The notes beneath the pieces are model-generated. The model was not told where the DNA came from and did not search any database. It saw nothing but the letters and a program-made list of their open reading frames with translations. From positions 1 to 61,226 of the forward strand of contig JAJVIN010000031.1 of the NCBI GenBank assembly GCA_022071945.1: DNA of 61,226 bases, written 5' to 3'. A program made the position numbers and the translations under genes. The stretch is from Thermoanaerobaculia bacterium (GTDB taxonomy: Bacteria; Acidobacteriota; Thermoanaerobaculia; UBA5066). Positions within the stretch are counted from its first letter, which is position 1. Each line of letters begins with the position of its first letter. Shown one piece after another: positions 42,194-52,281 of the stretch.

Positions 42194-43924
42194 GTGCTCG
42201 CTTCGCTCCGGGTCCGCGACCTCGCCGTGCTCGAGGACGTCGAGGTCACCTTCGAGAAGGGTCTCAACGTCCTCACCGGCGAAACCGGGGCCGGGAAGTC
42301 TCTGGTCGTCGACGCCCTGAGCCTTCTGGCGGGCGAGCGAGCCGACGCCACTCTCATCCGCTCCGGCGCCGAGAAGGCCGTGATCGAGGGAGTCTTCGAG
42401 AGCTCGGACCGGACGCTCGCCGTCACCCTGTCGGAGGCCGGACTCCTCGAGGGCGATTCCCTGCCCTTCGATGTGATCGTCCGCCGCGAGATTGCCCGCA
42501 GCGGGAAAGGCCGCATCTCGATCAATGGCTCTCCCGCCGTCCTCAGGACCCTCACCGAGATCGCGCAACGTCTCCTCGTCATCTACGGACAGGCCGGCGC
42601 CCGGGAGCTCCTGGACGCTGGCGTGCCGCGAGAGCTCCTGGACCGCTTCGCGGGGCTCGTTCCCCGCGCCACCCTGACAGCCACGCTCCACCGCGAGTGG
42701 CGGGAACGCGAGGATGAAGTGCTCGGTCTTCTGGACCTGTCTCGCGAGTCCGGCCGCCGCCTGGACCTCCTCGAGTACCAGATCCGCGAGATCGACGCGG
42801 TCCACCCGGCCGAAGGCGAGGAGGAGTCCCTCGCCGCCGAGCGCCTCGCTCTCGGCAACGTGGAAAAGAGAGGAAAGCTCCTCTCTCAGATCTCCGAGGC
42901 CCTCGAGTCCGAGGAGGGCGGCTGCCTCACGAGCGCCGTCACCGCCCGGAAGGGCCTGCAGGCTCTCGCGGAGCTCGACCCCTCGGCCGAGCCCTGGCTG
43001 AAGTCCCTCGAGACAATCGAGGACGGCCTGGCCGATCTCGCCCGGGACGTCTCGCGGGCCCTGGAACGGCTCGAGGCCGATCCGGCCCGCCTGGCCGAGC
43101 TGGCCGAACGGCTCGACGCCCTCGCCAAGCTCAAACGGAAGTACGGACCCACACTCGGAGACGTCCTTCAACACCGAGAGACGATCGGCCGGGAAAGCGA
43201 CGAGTTGATCAACCTCGCCGGGCGCCTCGCGAAGGCCCAGGAAGAAGCGGCACGGGCGCTCGCGCGCTACGAGAGCGAAGCCCGTTCCCTTTCGAGCGCC
43301 CGCCGAGAGGCGGCTTCCCGCCTGGCTGCAGCCGTCGAGAAGCACCTGACGGACCTCGCTTTCCTTCAGTCCTCGTTCAAGGTCGACGTCAGCTTCAAAC
43401 CCGACCCGGAAGGCCCGCTCGAGATCGACGGAGTCCGGGTCTCCTGCTCCGAGACCGGTCTCGATCAGGTCGTCTTTCAGTTCGCGCCAAACCCGGGTGA
43501 ACCTGCCCGCCCCCTGGCCCGCATCGCCTCCGGAGGCGAGCTCTCGCGGGTCCAGCTCGCCCTCGCGGCCGCTCTCGATGCCGGAAAGTCCGGACCGGAA
43601 CCATCCCTGAAGACCCTCATCTTCGACGAGGTCGATACCGGCGTCTCGGGGTCCACCGCCGAGGCGGTCGGCCGCAAGCTCCGGCACCTGGCCGGGCATG
43701 AGCAGGTCTTGGTCGTCACGCACCTGCCCCAGGTCGCCGCTTCCGGCACCAGCCACTTCTCCGTGAAGAAGGAGGAGGCGATGGGCCGGACGAGGACGAC
43801 CGTTCTGGCTCTCTCCGTCGAGGAACGCGTCGAGTCGATCGCGGCCCTCCTGGCCGGATCGCGCATCGGGGAGGCGGCCCGACAGCAGGCCCGGCAACTG
43901 CTCGCGGGCTTCGAAACCAGGTGA
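42194..43924 (+). CDS. recN: DNA repair protein RecN
   Basis: 576 aa SMC-like protein for double-strand break repair. N-terminal Walker A is LTGETGAGKSLVVDAL (about 28-43), the C-terminal signature and Walker B lie in IASGGELSRVQLAL and TLIFDEVDTGVSGSTAEAVG (about 465-495), with a long Arg/Glu-rich coiled coil between (about 160-360). The GTG start is 4 nt after the pepA stop. Length and motifs are complete. Confidence 0.97.
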   Translation: MLASLRVRDLAVLEDVEVTFEKGLNVLTGETGAGKSLVVDALSLLAGERADATLIRSGAEKAVIEGVFESSDRTLAVTLSEAGLLEGDSLPFDVIVRREIARSGKGRISINGSPAVLRTLTEIAQRLLVIYGQAGARELLDAGVPRELLDRFAGLVPRATLTATLHREWREREDEVLGLLDLSRESGRRLDLLEYQIREIDAVHPAEGEEESLAAERLALGNVEKRGKLLSQISEALESEEGGCLTSAVTARKGLQALAELDPSAEPWLKSLETIEDGLADLARDVSRALERLEADPARLAELAERLDALAKLKRKYGPTLGDVLQHRETIGRESDELINLAGRLAKAQEEAARALARYESEARSLSSARREAASRLAAAVEKHLTDLAFLQSSFKVDVSFKPDPEGPLEIDGVRVSCSETGLDQVVFQFAPNPGEPARPLARIASGGELSRVQLALAAALDAGKSGPEPSLKTLIFDEVDTGVSGSTAEAVGRKLRHLAGHEQVLVVTHLPQVAASGTSHFSVKKEEAMGRTRTTVLALSVEERVESIAALLAGSRIGEAARQQARQLLAGFETR

Positions 43925-44012
43925 CCACTCGGCAGGGCAAGACCGCAAGGGAGCGGCCTCGGACCGGCGCAAGAGAGGCCGGCTCGGAGCCTCGTTGCGG
44001 AGCACGAGTTCG

Positions 44013-44639
44013 ATGACTCGAATCCTGGCTGTCTCTTCAGGCGAGGAGGCCGAAGCCGTCGCGGCACTCAGACAGGTCCTTGCAGGAGGAGGAGTCGCCG
44101 GAATTCCGACGGACACCCTCTACGGGCTCGCGGCCGACCCGCACTCGGAAAGAGGCGTCAACGCCATTCACGAGATGAAGGGACGGGACGCAGGCAAGGC
44201 CTTGCCCGTCCTCATCGGCGGCTTTGGAGACCTCGCCGGACTCGGAGTCATCCTCGACGCGCGTCAGGAGGCGTTTCTCAGACGCTACTGGCCCGGTCCG
44301 CTCACCGCCGTCCTGCGTTTACGCGCGGCGCATTTACGCGCCGCGGTGCCAGCGTCCGGGGGAGAGCAAACACTCGCCGTCCGCCTTCCCGGAAGCCCGT
44401 GGCTGAGGACCATGCTCTCCTTCAGCGGACCCGTCACGGCCACAAGCGCGAACCGGAGTGGTCATCCCCCGGCACGGACGGCGGCCGAGGTCGATTCCGC
44501 GCTCGGCCCTTCCCTTCAACTCATTCTCGACGCCGGACCTGCCGTCGAGACCCGCCCCTCGACGCTTGTGGACTTGACAACTCCTTCGCCCGTGATTCTG
44601 AGGGAAGGCCCCATTTTTCCGGATGTAACTCTTTTCTAA
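44013..44639 (+). CDS. tsaC: Threonylcarbamoyl-AMP synthase (Sua5/YrdC/YciO)
   Basis: 208 aa from ATG 44013 (a TTG six codons earlier is possible). Makes threonylcarbamoyl-AMP for the t6A modification of tRNAs reading ANN codons. Signatures: GIPTDTLYGLAADPHSE (about 28-44), KGRDAGKALPVLI, RYWPGPLTAVL, TLAVRLPGSPWLR and SGPVTATSANRSGHPP. After PGPLTAVLR the chain has a short insertion LRAAHLRAAV encoded by an imperfect 15-bp tandem duplication (44316-44345) with two TTA codons, rare in this genome segment. Downstream 150 bp contain no gene. Confidence 0.93.
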   Translation: MTRILAVSSGEEAEAVAALRQVLAGGGVAGIPTDTLYGLAADPHSERGVNAIHEMKGRDAGKALPVLIGGFGDLAGLGVILDARQEAFLRRYWPGPLTAVLRLRAAHLRAAVPASGGEQTLAVRLPGSPWLRTMLSFSGPVTATSANRSGHPPARTAAEVDSALGPSLQLILDAGPAVETRPSTLVDLTTPSPVILREGPIFPDVTLF

Positions 44640-44737
44640 TCAATGAGTTACGAATCCAACACATCCTGTGGAAAAGCCTGTGCAAAGCTCCCCTGGCGGC
44701 GTCCTTAACTCGGGCTTTACAACGTGTTAGATCGCGT

Positions 44738-44755
44738 TGCACACAAACGTGTGCA
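44738..44755. other. Palindrome in convergent tsaC-yjbQ gap
   Basis: TGCACAC-AAAC-GTGTGCA forms perfect 7-bp arms around a 4-nt centre between the 3' ends of tsaC and yjbQ. No T tract follows. It could be a hairpin end or a regulator site; nothing else in 44640-44790 is identifiable. Confidence 0.35.
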
Positions 44756-44790
44756 CGCCGAAGGGGCGCGGAAAAACCTCGGCGCGGCGG

Positions 44791-45213
44791 TCATTCCCCG
44801 ATGATTTTGACCAGGACGCGCTTGGGTCTTCTGCCGTCGAATTCGCCGTAGAAGATCTGCTCCCAGGGACCGAAATCGAGCTTGCCGTTCGTGACGGCGA
44901 TGACGACCTCGCGGCCCATGATCTGGCGCTTGTGGTGGGCATCCCCGTTGTCCTCGCCGGTCCGGTTGTGGCGGTAGCGCTGGGGGCTCGGATCGAAGGG
45001 AGCGAGCCACTCGAGCCATTTCTTGTAGTCCTCGTGTAATCCGGGCTCGTCGTCGTTGATGAAGACGCTGGCGGTGATGTGCATGGCATTGACGAGGCAG
45101 AGACCCTCCCGGATCCCGCTCGCTTCGAGCTCGGCCTGAACGTCACGCGTGATGTTGACGAAGTCCATGCGCGCGGGAACGTTGAAGGTGAGGTGTCGGG
45201 TGTGGCTCTTCAT
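44791..45213 (-). CDS. yjbQ: YjbQ family protein (UPF0047, secondary thiamine-phosphate synthase-like)
   Basis: 140 aa. The family pattern is complete: [73 protein letters not shown], including the conserved His and Glu residues. E. coli YjbQ has weak thiamine-phosphate synthase activity; the physiological role is unsettled. Members are small cytosolic trimers. It lies downstream of a hypothetical gene on the same strand (33-nt gap). Confidence 0.92.
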   Translation of the reverse strand: MKSHTRHLTFNVPARMDFVNITRDVQAELEASGIREGLCLVNAMHITASVFINDDEPGLHEDYKKWLEWLAPFDPSPQRYRHNRTGEDNGDAHHKRQIMGREVVIAVTNGKLDFGPWEQIFYGEFDGRRPKRVLVKIIGE

Positions 45214-45245
45214 GGAGAGCCGAGTTTAGGAGATCGGGGGGGGTC

Positions 45246-45686
45246 TCACCCGACGAGGAGGGAGCCGCGCTGCCAGCGGGCGACCCACAGGGCGCGGAAC
45301 CGGATGGAGAAGTCGGCCCTGACGTCCTCTGTGATGTGGGTTCGGAGGAGATCTTCCTTGACGGCTTCGCCGAACCAGGCCGGGTCTGCGCGGACGACGA
45401 AGCGGTTGATGACGTCCTGAAGCTCGATGAAGCCGAAGGCCGCGGTCGGGGTTGGGAGGTCGGGCTGGAACTCCTCGGGCACTTCCGGGTGCCGTCCGAG
45501 GTTCTCGATCAGGAGGCCAACGAGGAGCGACTGCGCGAAGCCGCGGTCGTCGATGTTGAGCTCTCGGCCCAGCGTCTGGAGGTCCGTGGGAAAGAGGAAG
45601 CGAAAGACCGCGTTGGAATCCCTGGAATTCAGGAGCACCGCCTTGCCATAGAAGCGCGGCAACCGGGGGGTGAAGAGAATCGACAC
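45246..45686 (-). CDS. Hypothetical cytosolic protein
   Basis: 146 aa from the GTG at 45686; the frame extends 15 codons further to an ATG at 45731, but that part is Arg/Pro-rich and unlikely to be protein. Not recognised. The sequence (SILFTPRLPRFYGKAVLLNS, DLQTLGRELNIDDRGFAQSL, FGFIELQDVINRFVVRADP) is a normal globular composition without signal peptide, membrane segment or clear motif. It sits upstream of yjbQ and downstream of ahcY's terminator region. Confidence 0.6.
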   Translation of the reverse strand: MSILFTPRLPRFYGKAVLLNSRDSNAVFRFLFPTDLQTLGRELNIDDRGFAQSLLVGLLIENLGRHPEVPEEFQPDLPTPTAAFGFIELQDVINRFVVRADPAWFGEAVKEDLLRTHITEDVRADFSIRFRALWVARWQRGSLLVG

Positions 45687-45851
45687 GGGCCCTCCAAGAG
45701 GCCGGCGGCGCCAGGCGGGCCGGCCCTTCAACGGACAGTACAGCAGTCCTTCTCCCTATTCTCCCAGAGAGGACGCCGCCTTCACCACCCGCGTCCTCAT
45801 TTCGACGATTCGAGTTCCGGGGCTTGGCTCCCAGCCCGCCCCGAAACGAAA

Positions 45852-45880
45852 AGCCCGGAACGAAAGGATCGTTCCGGGCT
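45852..45880 (-). terminator. Rho-independent terminator of ahcY
   Basis: An 11-bp perfect stem (45852-45862 with 45870-45880) is followed on the minus strand by TTTTCGTTTC, 24 nt past the ahcY stop. Confidence 0.88.
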
Positions 45881-45903
45881 GATTCCGCTCGAGGGGCCGC
45901 GGC

Positions 45904-47400
<1,497 letters not shown>

Positions 47401-47570
47401 GTGCTCCTCGTAAATCTCAACGGGTGCGGAAAAAAAGCGATTCCCGCGCCCGCAACGCTGGATACGCGCGGCTTGCGATCTCCGGATGCAACGGTGCGCC
47501 TCCGGGGAAAAGTCCGCCAGAAAAACCTAATAGTGTAAGACGCCCGGACCCCTGGCCGCCGATGGCCCTC

Positions 47571-48398
47571 TCAGTCGGCCTTTTCCCAGACGAACGGGAT
47601 TGATTCGGGCACGCGGGAAATGTAGAGGCTGTCCTTGTCGCCGAAGTAGAGGCCGCCCGCGGACCGCTGAGCGAACCCGACCCAGGACTCGAACGGAACC
47701 TGGTTGATGACGTCCTCGATCGCGATCGTCTTCGTCTTCTTGTTGGGGTTGTCGCGAAGCTCCGCGTAGGCGTCCTCGTAGCGGCTGGCCGCGGCCGCTC
47801 CATGCTCCACGCCGCTGATCTCGGCGAAGCAGACCTGCCGGCAGACCTTGCCGGGCCGCCGGGTGGCGTACCAGGCGTACTCCGCCGGCGTCAGGTTGGA
47901 GAGCACGAGGATCTCGATCGGCGCGAAGAGGGCGTAGAAGCGCGGGGTCCTCTGCGGTGTGGCGGGCTGGCCCGCGGCGGCGGCGATGTCGGCCGGGCTC
48001 ATGTTCTCGTGGCACGGCGAGGCCTTCAGAGAGGCGACCTTCTCGAGCGGTTTCAACTCGAGGACCTGGCCGCCCGTCTTCATCAGGTAGCACTGCTCGT
48101 AGGCCGACAGGGGCGTGGCGCTGAAGGCGTTGTTGGAGAGCGCGGTCTTCGTCCTCTTGCCGCCCACGACGGCCTTGATGGCCACCCGGGTGTCGCCGTC
48201 CGCGTCCCGCCAGCCGCCCTCATTGAGGAATTTGAACTGAGGCGTGTCGCCCTCCAGCGCGAGGTCGACGAGGATGTTCCTGCTCTGGAAGAACTTGCCC
48301 GACCCGGGGCTCAGGTGGCGCGCGAGCCCGTCGATGCCGAGACTCGTGGCAACCAGCGAACCGTGCGGGATCGTCAAAACGAGGTTTACGTCTTTCAT
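47571..48398 (-). CDS. Hypothetical protein
   Basis: 275 aa from ATG 48398, supported by GGGAGCAAAG just upstream; the frame extends 11 more codons. Not recognised. No signal peptide or membrane helix is visible. It begins KDVNLVLTIPHGSLVATSLG, has a central stretch with three Cys (EQCYLM, SPCHEN, KVCRQVC) and ends in KDSLYISRVPESIPF. A hairpin near 48450 separates it from the LivK-like gene upstream. Codon use matches the chromosome. Confidence 0.65.
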   Translation of the reverse strand: MKDVNLVLTIPHGSLVATSLGIDGLARHLSPGSGKFFQSRNILVDLALEGDTPQFKFLNEGGWRDADGDTRVAIKAVVGGKRTKTALSNNAFSATPLSAYEQCYLMKTGGQVLELKPLEKVASLKASPCHENMSPADIAAAAGQPATPQRTPRFYALFAPIEILVLSNLTPAEYAWYATRRPGKVCRQVCFAEISGVEHGAAAASRYEDAYAELRDNPNKKTKTIAIEDVINQVPFESWVGFAQRSAGGLYFGDKDSLYISRVPESIPFVWEKAD

Positions 48399-48492
48399 CT
48401 TTGCTCCCGGGGATTCAGATTCCTCTGGCAAGCGGCGGTGCCGCCGTGCGTATCCGGCGAGGTTATTCGAGTTCGAGGGGCCGGTAAAGCCT

Positions 48493-49653
48493 TCAGGGTT
48501 CGATGGCGGTGACGAAGCTGCGCTTGCCCTGGTCGATCTTGACCATGATGGCGTTCTTTTCCGGATCTCCCGAGCCGGGCTTGAACGTCATCTTTCCCGT
48601 GACCCCCTCGAAGAGAGTCAGCCTCGTGAAGGCGTCGTGAATGGCCTCGCGATCCGGAGCGGTCGCCGTTGCGAGAACCTGCTTCAGAAGCATGATCGAG
48701 TCGAAAGTCAGGGCCGCGACGTCGTCCGGCACCTCGCCGCCGTACCGCTTCTTGTAGAGCTCCACGAACGCGGCCACGGACGGGACCTTCTGGTCGGGAG
48801 CGTAGTGCCCCGAGTGGTAGGCACCGTTGATGTCCTCGCCCGCGTTTTTCATCAACGTCGGGTCGCTCCAGTCGTCGCTCCCGAGGAACGGCACGGTGAG
48901 GCCGGCCTTGCGCGCCTGCTTCACCTGTTCGGTCACGTCACTGTAGTAGTTCGGCAGGAACAGAAAGTCCGGCTTCGCCTCCTGGATCTTCGTCAGGTAG
49001 GACGTGAAATCCTTCTCCTCGCGCTTGTACGACTCGAAGTAGACGACCTTCCCGCCGTGCTCCTCGAAGCTCGTCTTGAACCGCTCGGCCTGTTCCCTCG
49101 GGGCCTCGCGCTCCCCGCTGTAGAGGACGGCGGCCGACTGCTTCTTCATGAAGTCCGTCGCGAACTTGCCCAGGATCCTTCCCTGCAAGGAATCCGTGTA
49201 GCACGCTCTGAAGACGTACTTCCTCGGTGCGCCCGACCCATCGAGGCTCACCTTCGGCGCGGTCGCCGAGGGGGTCAGAAGAACCGTCTTGGCGGCCTCG
49301 GCGGCCTCCGCGGCCGCGATGGCGGTGCCGCTGATGTTGGGCCCGATGATGACGAGCGCCTTCTCGGTCTCGATGAGGCGCTTGGCCGCCTCCGTCGCCT
49401 GCTGGCGGTCGCCGCGAGTGTCTTCGATCACGAGGCGGAGGCCGTAGAGCTTCCCGGCGACCTTGACTCCCCCTTCCTCGTCGATGAGAGAGACCGCCAG
49501 TTCCGCGCCCTTCTTGCTCGAGGCGCCGATCACCGGTGTGTCACCGGAGAGCTCCGCGAGAACACCAATCGGAAGATCCATCGTTTTCCGCTGACACGCC
49601 GGCAGGACGAGGCCGAACGCCACGGCCGCGGTGAGAACACTTTTCCATCTCAT
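48493..49653 (-). CDS. Branched-chain amino acid-type ABC substrate-binding lipoprotein
   Basis: 386 aa. The signal peptide ends in the lipobox LVLPAC (Cys 20), so the mature protein is lipid anchored. The type I periplasmic-binding fold (Peripla_BP_6) shows IGVLAELSGDTPVIGASSKKGAELAV, LVIEDTRGDRQQATEAAKRLIE and IGPNISGTAIAAAEAAE. Related proteins bind Leu/Ile/Val, amides or urea; no permease or ATPase genes are adjacent, so it may work with a distant transporter or as a sensor partner. ATG 49653 is preferred as it directly precedes the signal peptide. Confidence 0.9.
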   Translation of the reverse strand: MRWKSVLTAAVAFGLVLPACQRKTMDLPIGVLAELSGDTPVIGASSKKGAELAVSLIDEEGGVKVAGKLYGLRLVIEDTRGDRQQATEAAKRLIETEKALVIIGPNISGTAIAAAEAAEAAKTVLLTPSATAPKVSLDGSGAPRKYVFRACYTDSLQGRILGKFATDFMKKQSAAVLYSGEREAPREQAERFKTSFEEHGGKVVYFESYKREEKDFTSYLTKIQEAKPDFLFLPNYYSDVTEQVKQARKAGLTVPFLGSDDWSDPTLMKNAGEDINGAYHSGHYAPDQKVPSVAAFVELYKKRYGGEVPDDVAALTFDSIMLLKQVLATATAPDREAIHDAFTRLTLFEGVTGKMTFKPGSGDPEKNAIMVKIDQGKRSFVTAIEP

Positions 49654-49690
49654 GAGGAAAAGACTAGGCAGTTTTGTGATCCAGGTCAAT

Positions 49691-50071
49691 TTACCTTCCG
49701 GCGCGAGACTCGGAAATCGCACCTTCTCCCGCCTCGCGGAAGGCTCGGGACACCCCTCCGACTCCCAACTTGACCCCTCCGAACACCCTCGAGACGGCGA
49801 GCCCGCCGAGTAGGTCTTCCTTTTTCAGGAGCTCGAGGAGGATCCGGCCCGGGTGTCCCACCTCGCCGTCATCCTTCGATTTCTCGGTGAACCCGCCGGA
49901 CTCCCCTTTCAACCGCACAGCCCAGCAGTGATGATTCGCCTTGCGGTGCTCGGCTCTCTGGACCTTGAGGATCTCCTCGACGTCCGCTTCGGACTCCGCA
50001 TGGAAGAGCACCGCGAAGAACCGGGAGCGTTCCACCGTGAGCTTGTAACGCGCAAGGACATTGACGGCCAT
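49691..50071 (-). CDS. IMPACT/YigZ N-domain protein (UPF0029)
   Basis: 126 aa, a single UPF0029 domain without the C-terminal DUF1949 found in E. coli YigZ. Family hallmarks are ERSRFFAVLFHAES, HRKANHHCWAVRL, SKDDGEVGHPGRILLELL and VSRVFGGVKLGVGGVSRAFREAG. Homologues are linked to translational control; the bacterial role is not defined. It is divergent from the GDPD gene with only 28 nt between starts. Confidence 0.85.
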   Translation of the reverse strand: MAVNVLARYKLTVERSRFFAVLFHAESEADVEEILKVQRAEHRKANHHCWAVRLKGESGGFTEKSKDDGEVGHPGRILLELLKKEDLLGGLAVSRVFGGVKLGVGGVSRAFREAGEGAISESRAGR

Positions 50072-50099
50072 TGCGGAAGACTACCGCGAGGGTGGCAGA

Positions 50100-50885
50100 A
50101 TGCGGGTCCTGCCGATGAGGTCGTACCCGATCTTCGAAGGACGTCCCCGGCCCCTGGTGATGGCCCACCGCGGGAGCTCCCGGGCAGCCCCGGAAAACAC
50201 TCTCGCCTCCTTCAGGAGGGCCTTCGCCGAGAAGACCGACATCCTCGAAACCGACATCCACGTCACCGCGGATGGCGAGTTCGTGTTGATCCACGACGCC
50301 ACCCTGGAGAGGACGACCGGGGAGGAGGGTCCCGTCTCGGACCGGACGTCGGCGGAGCTGAGGCGGATCCGGGCGAACCGCGGCTTTGGAGGTTTTGCGG
50401 ACGAGACCATCCCGATGCTCGACGATCTCCTCGCGATCCTCCCATCGGACACGGCGCTGGTTCTCGAGCTGAAGTCCGACACCTTTCTCGAGACAGAAGT
50501 CCTCACAAAGCTCTTGGGACTCCTCGAGCGCGCCCGCGTCCTCGACCGGTGCGGCGTGATCTCGTTCTCGGAGGCAAGACTCCGGGCGCTGAAGAGGCAC
50601 TCCCCGGCCATTCCCGCCGGCCTCATCTCGCTCTCGCGAGGCTGGCCGCCCTCCGGCCTCGAGATGACGGGGCCCTTCTGGCCGTTCCTCGTGATGAACC
50701 CCCTTTACGTGCCCATCGCGCACGCCCGGAACATGCTCGTCGCGCCGCTCGATCCCGCTCCCCACTCGAGGCTGTGGCTTTACCGCCTGCTCGGGTGCGA
50801 CGCGGTTCTCACCGACGATCCGGCGGAGACGAGGCGGTTGCTCTTCGGCCGTCAAGGTCGAGGCGATTCCAGAGGCGGAGCGTGA
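50100..50885 (+). CDS. Glycerophosphodiester phosphodiesterase
   Basis: 261 aa. GDPD motifs are VMAHRGSSRAAPENTLASFRRA (HRG and ENT) and ILETDIHVTADGEFVLIHDATLERTT (ExD and HD), with GLISLSRG and AVLTDDPAETRRLL at the end. Hydrolyses deacylated phospholipids to glycerol-3-phosphate and an alcohol. No signal peptide is seen, so it is cytosolic. ATG 50100 follows GCGAGGGTGG. A gap of 88 nt leads to the transporter gene. Confidence 0.92.
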   Translation: MRVLPMRSYPIFEGRPRPLVMAHRGSSRAAPENTLASFRRAFAEKTDILETDIHVTADGEFVLIHDATLERTTGEEGPVSDRTSAELRRIRANRGFGGFADETIPMLDDLLAILPSDTALVLELKSDTFLETEVLTKLLGLLERARVLDRCGVISFSEARLRALKRHSPAIPAGLISLSRGWPPSGLEMTGPFWPFLVMNPLYVPIAHARNMLVAPLDPAPHSRLWLYRLLGCDAVLTDDPAETRRLLFGRQGRGDSRGGA

Positions 50886-50973
50886 CGGAAACCCTGGACG
50901 GCCCGCGCCGTATCCCGAGAGACCCGGCCGCACGTACCGCGCCGGGACCGACCGGCGGAGCCGGGAAGCAGAG

Positions 50974-52281
50974 ATGAAGGGAAGCGGCACAGAGCGGTTC
51001 GGTGCGGTAGCGCCCGGCGAACTCCCGTCGGTCCTCTGGGCCGCGCTCTATTTCTTCTTTCTCCTGGCCGCGTACTACGTCCTTCGTCCGGTTCGTGATC
51101 AATTCGGGGTCGCGGCCGGAGGCCAGAGAACGCTGACGTGGCTCTACATGGGGACCTTGACCGGGACCCTGATCGTCTCGCCCCTCTTCGGCGCGATCGT
51201 GACGCGCTTTTCGCGGCGTGTCTTTCTCCCCGGCCTCTACGTCTTCTTCCTCGCCAACATCCTCGGGTTCTACTGGCTCCTCTCCTCGTCGTCGCCCGAA
51301 ATGCGGTCAGCCACCGCCAAGGGCTTTTTCGTGTGGACGAGCGTCTTCAACCTCCTCGCTGTTTCGGTCTTCTGGGGTTTGATGGCCGATCTCTTCGAGA
51401 GCGACCAGGCCGAGCGGGTCTTCGGACTGATCGGCCTCGGAGGCACCGTCGGGGGAATCTCCGGATCGGCGCTGGCCACGGTCCTCTCGCGCCCCATCGG
51501 CGTCCTCTCGCTCCTGCCGATCTCGGCGGTCCTCCTCGCCCTGTGTCTCGTCTGCCTCTCTCGCCTTCTCGCTTGTACCCCTTCCCGCCCCGCGAGAACC
51601 GTCGATTCCGGCACGCCGCCCGGAACGGGAGCCCTGGCTGGGATGTTCCTGGCTCTGAGGTCGCGCTACCTCCTCGCGATCTGCGGGTTCATGCTCCTGT
51701 ACCCCATCAGCTCGACCCTTCTGTACTTCGAGCAGGCGCGAATCGTGAGAGCTGCCTTCGAATCACCTGCTGCGCGGACCGAGTTCTTTGCCCGGATGGA
51801 CCTCTTCGTCAACATCCTGACTGGCCTCTCTCAGCTCTTTCTGACGGGCCGCCTGCTTCCCGCCCTCGGCTCCGGACCTCTCTTGACTCTGCTGCCCCTC
51901 ATCACGATCGGAGGTTTCGCCGGGCTCGTCATCCGGCCCTCGGCCGCGATGATCGCGTGGGTACAGGTCATTCGCCGCGCCGCCGAGTTCGCCCTCGTCA
52001 AGCCGGCCCGTGAGGTTCTCTTCACGGTCGTCTCCCGCGAGGAGAAGTACTCCTCCAAGGCCTTCATCGACACGTTCGTTTACAGGTCGGGCGACGCTCT
52101 CGGTGCCTGGGCGGAGCCCCTCCTGAAGCTCGTCGGGGCGGCCTCGGTCACGACGGCCGGCGCCTTCCTCCCCCTGGGCGTTTTCTGGCTCTGGCTCTGC
52201 CGCTACCTTGGAAAGAAGGAGAGGGAGCTCGCGGCGGGAGTGCCTCCCAAAACGGACTCCCCCTCCATGGAGAATCGATGA
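50974..52281 (+). CDS. Nucleotide transporter-like membrane protein (Npt/NTT-type MFS)
   Basis: 435 aa with 10-12 hydrophobic helices. It contains the pattern FLLAAYYVLRPVRDQFGVAAG and VRAAFESPAARTEFFARMDLFVNILTG, and RAAEFALVKPAREVLFTVVSREEKYSSKAFIDTFVYRSGDALGA near the end, typical of the AAA/NTT-related MFS group found in free-living Gram-negatives. True NTT proteins exchange ATP/ADP, but these relatives have unknown substrate. GGAAGCAGAG precedes the ATG. Coupled to the first M16 gene by ATGA. Confidence 0.85.
   Translation: MKGSGTERFGAVAPGELPSVLWAALYFFFLLAAYYVLRPVRDQFGVAAGGQRTLTWLYMGTLTGTLIVSPLFGAIVTRFSRRVFLPGLYVFFLANILGFYWLLSSSSPEMRSATAKGFFVWTSVFNLLAVSVFWGLMADLFESDQAERVFGLIGLGGTVGGISGSALATVLSRPIGVLSLLPISAVLLALCLVCLSRLLACTPSRPARTVDSGTPPGTGALAGMFLALRSRYLLAICGFMLLYPISSTLLYFEQARIVRAAFESPAARTEFFARMDLFVNILTGLSQLFLTGRLLPALGSGPLLTLLPLITIGGFAGLVIRPSAAMIAWVQVIRRAAEFALVKPAREVLFTVVSREEKYSSKAFIDTFVYRSGDALGAWAEPLLKLVGAASVTTAGAFLPLGVFWLWLCRYLGKKERELAAGVPPKTDSPSMENR

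Noticed and set aside
47401-47570. Possible SAH riboswitch in the ahcY leader
   Set aside because: The leader has GGAGGCGCACCGTTGC and later GC stems that vaguely resemble the aptamer, but the conserved pairing and GCCAGGCTCGG-like segment are absent.
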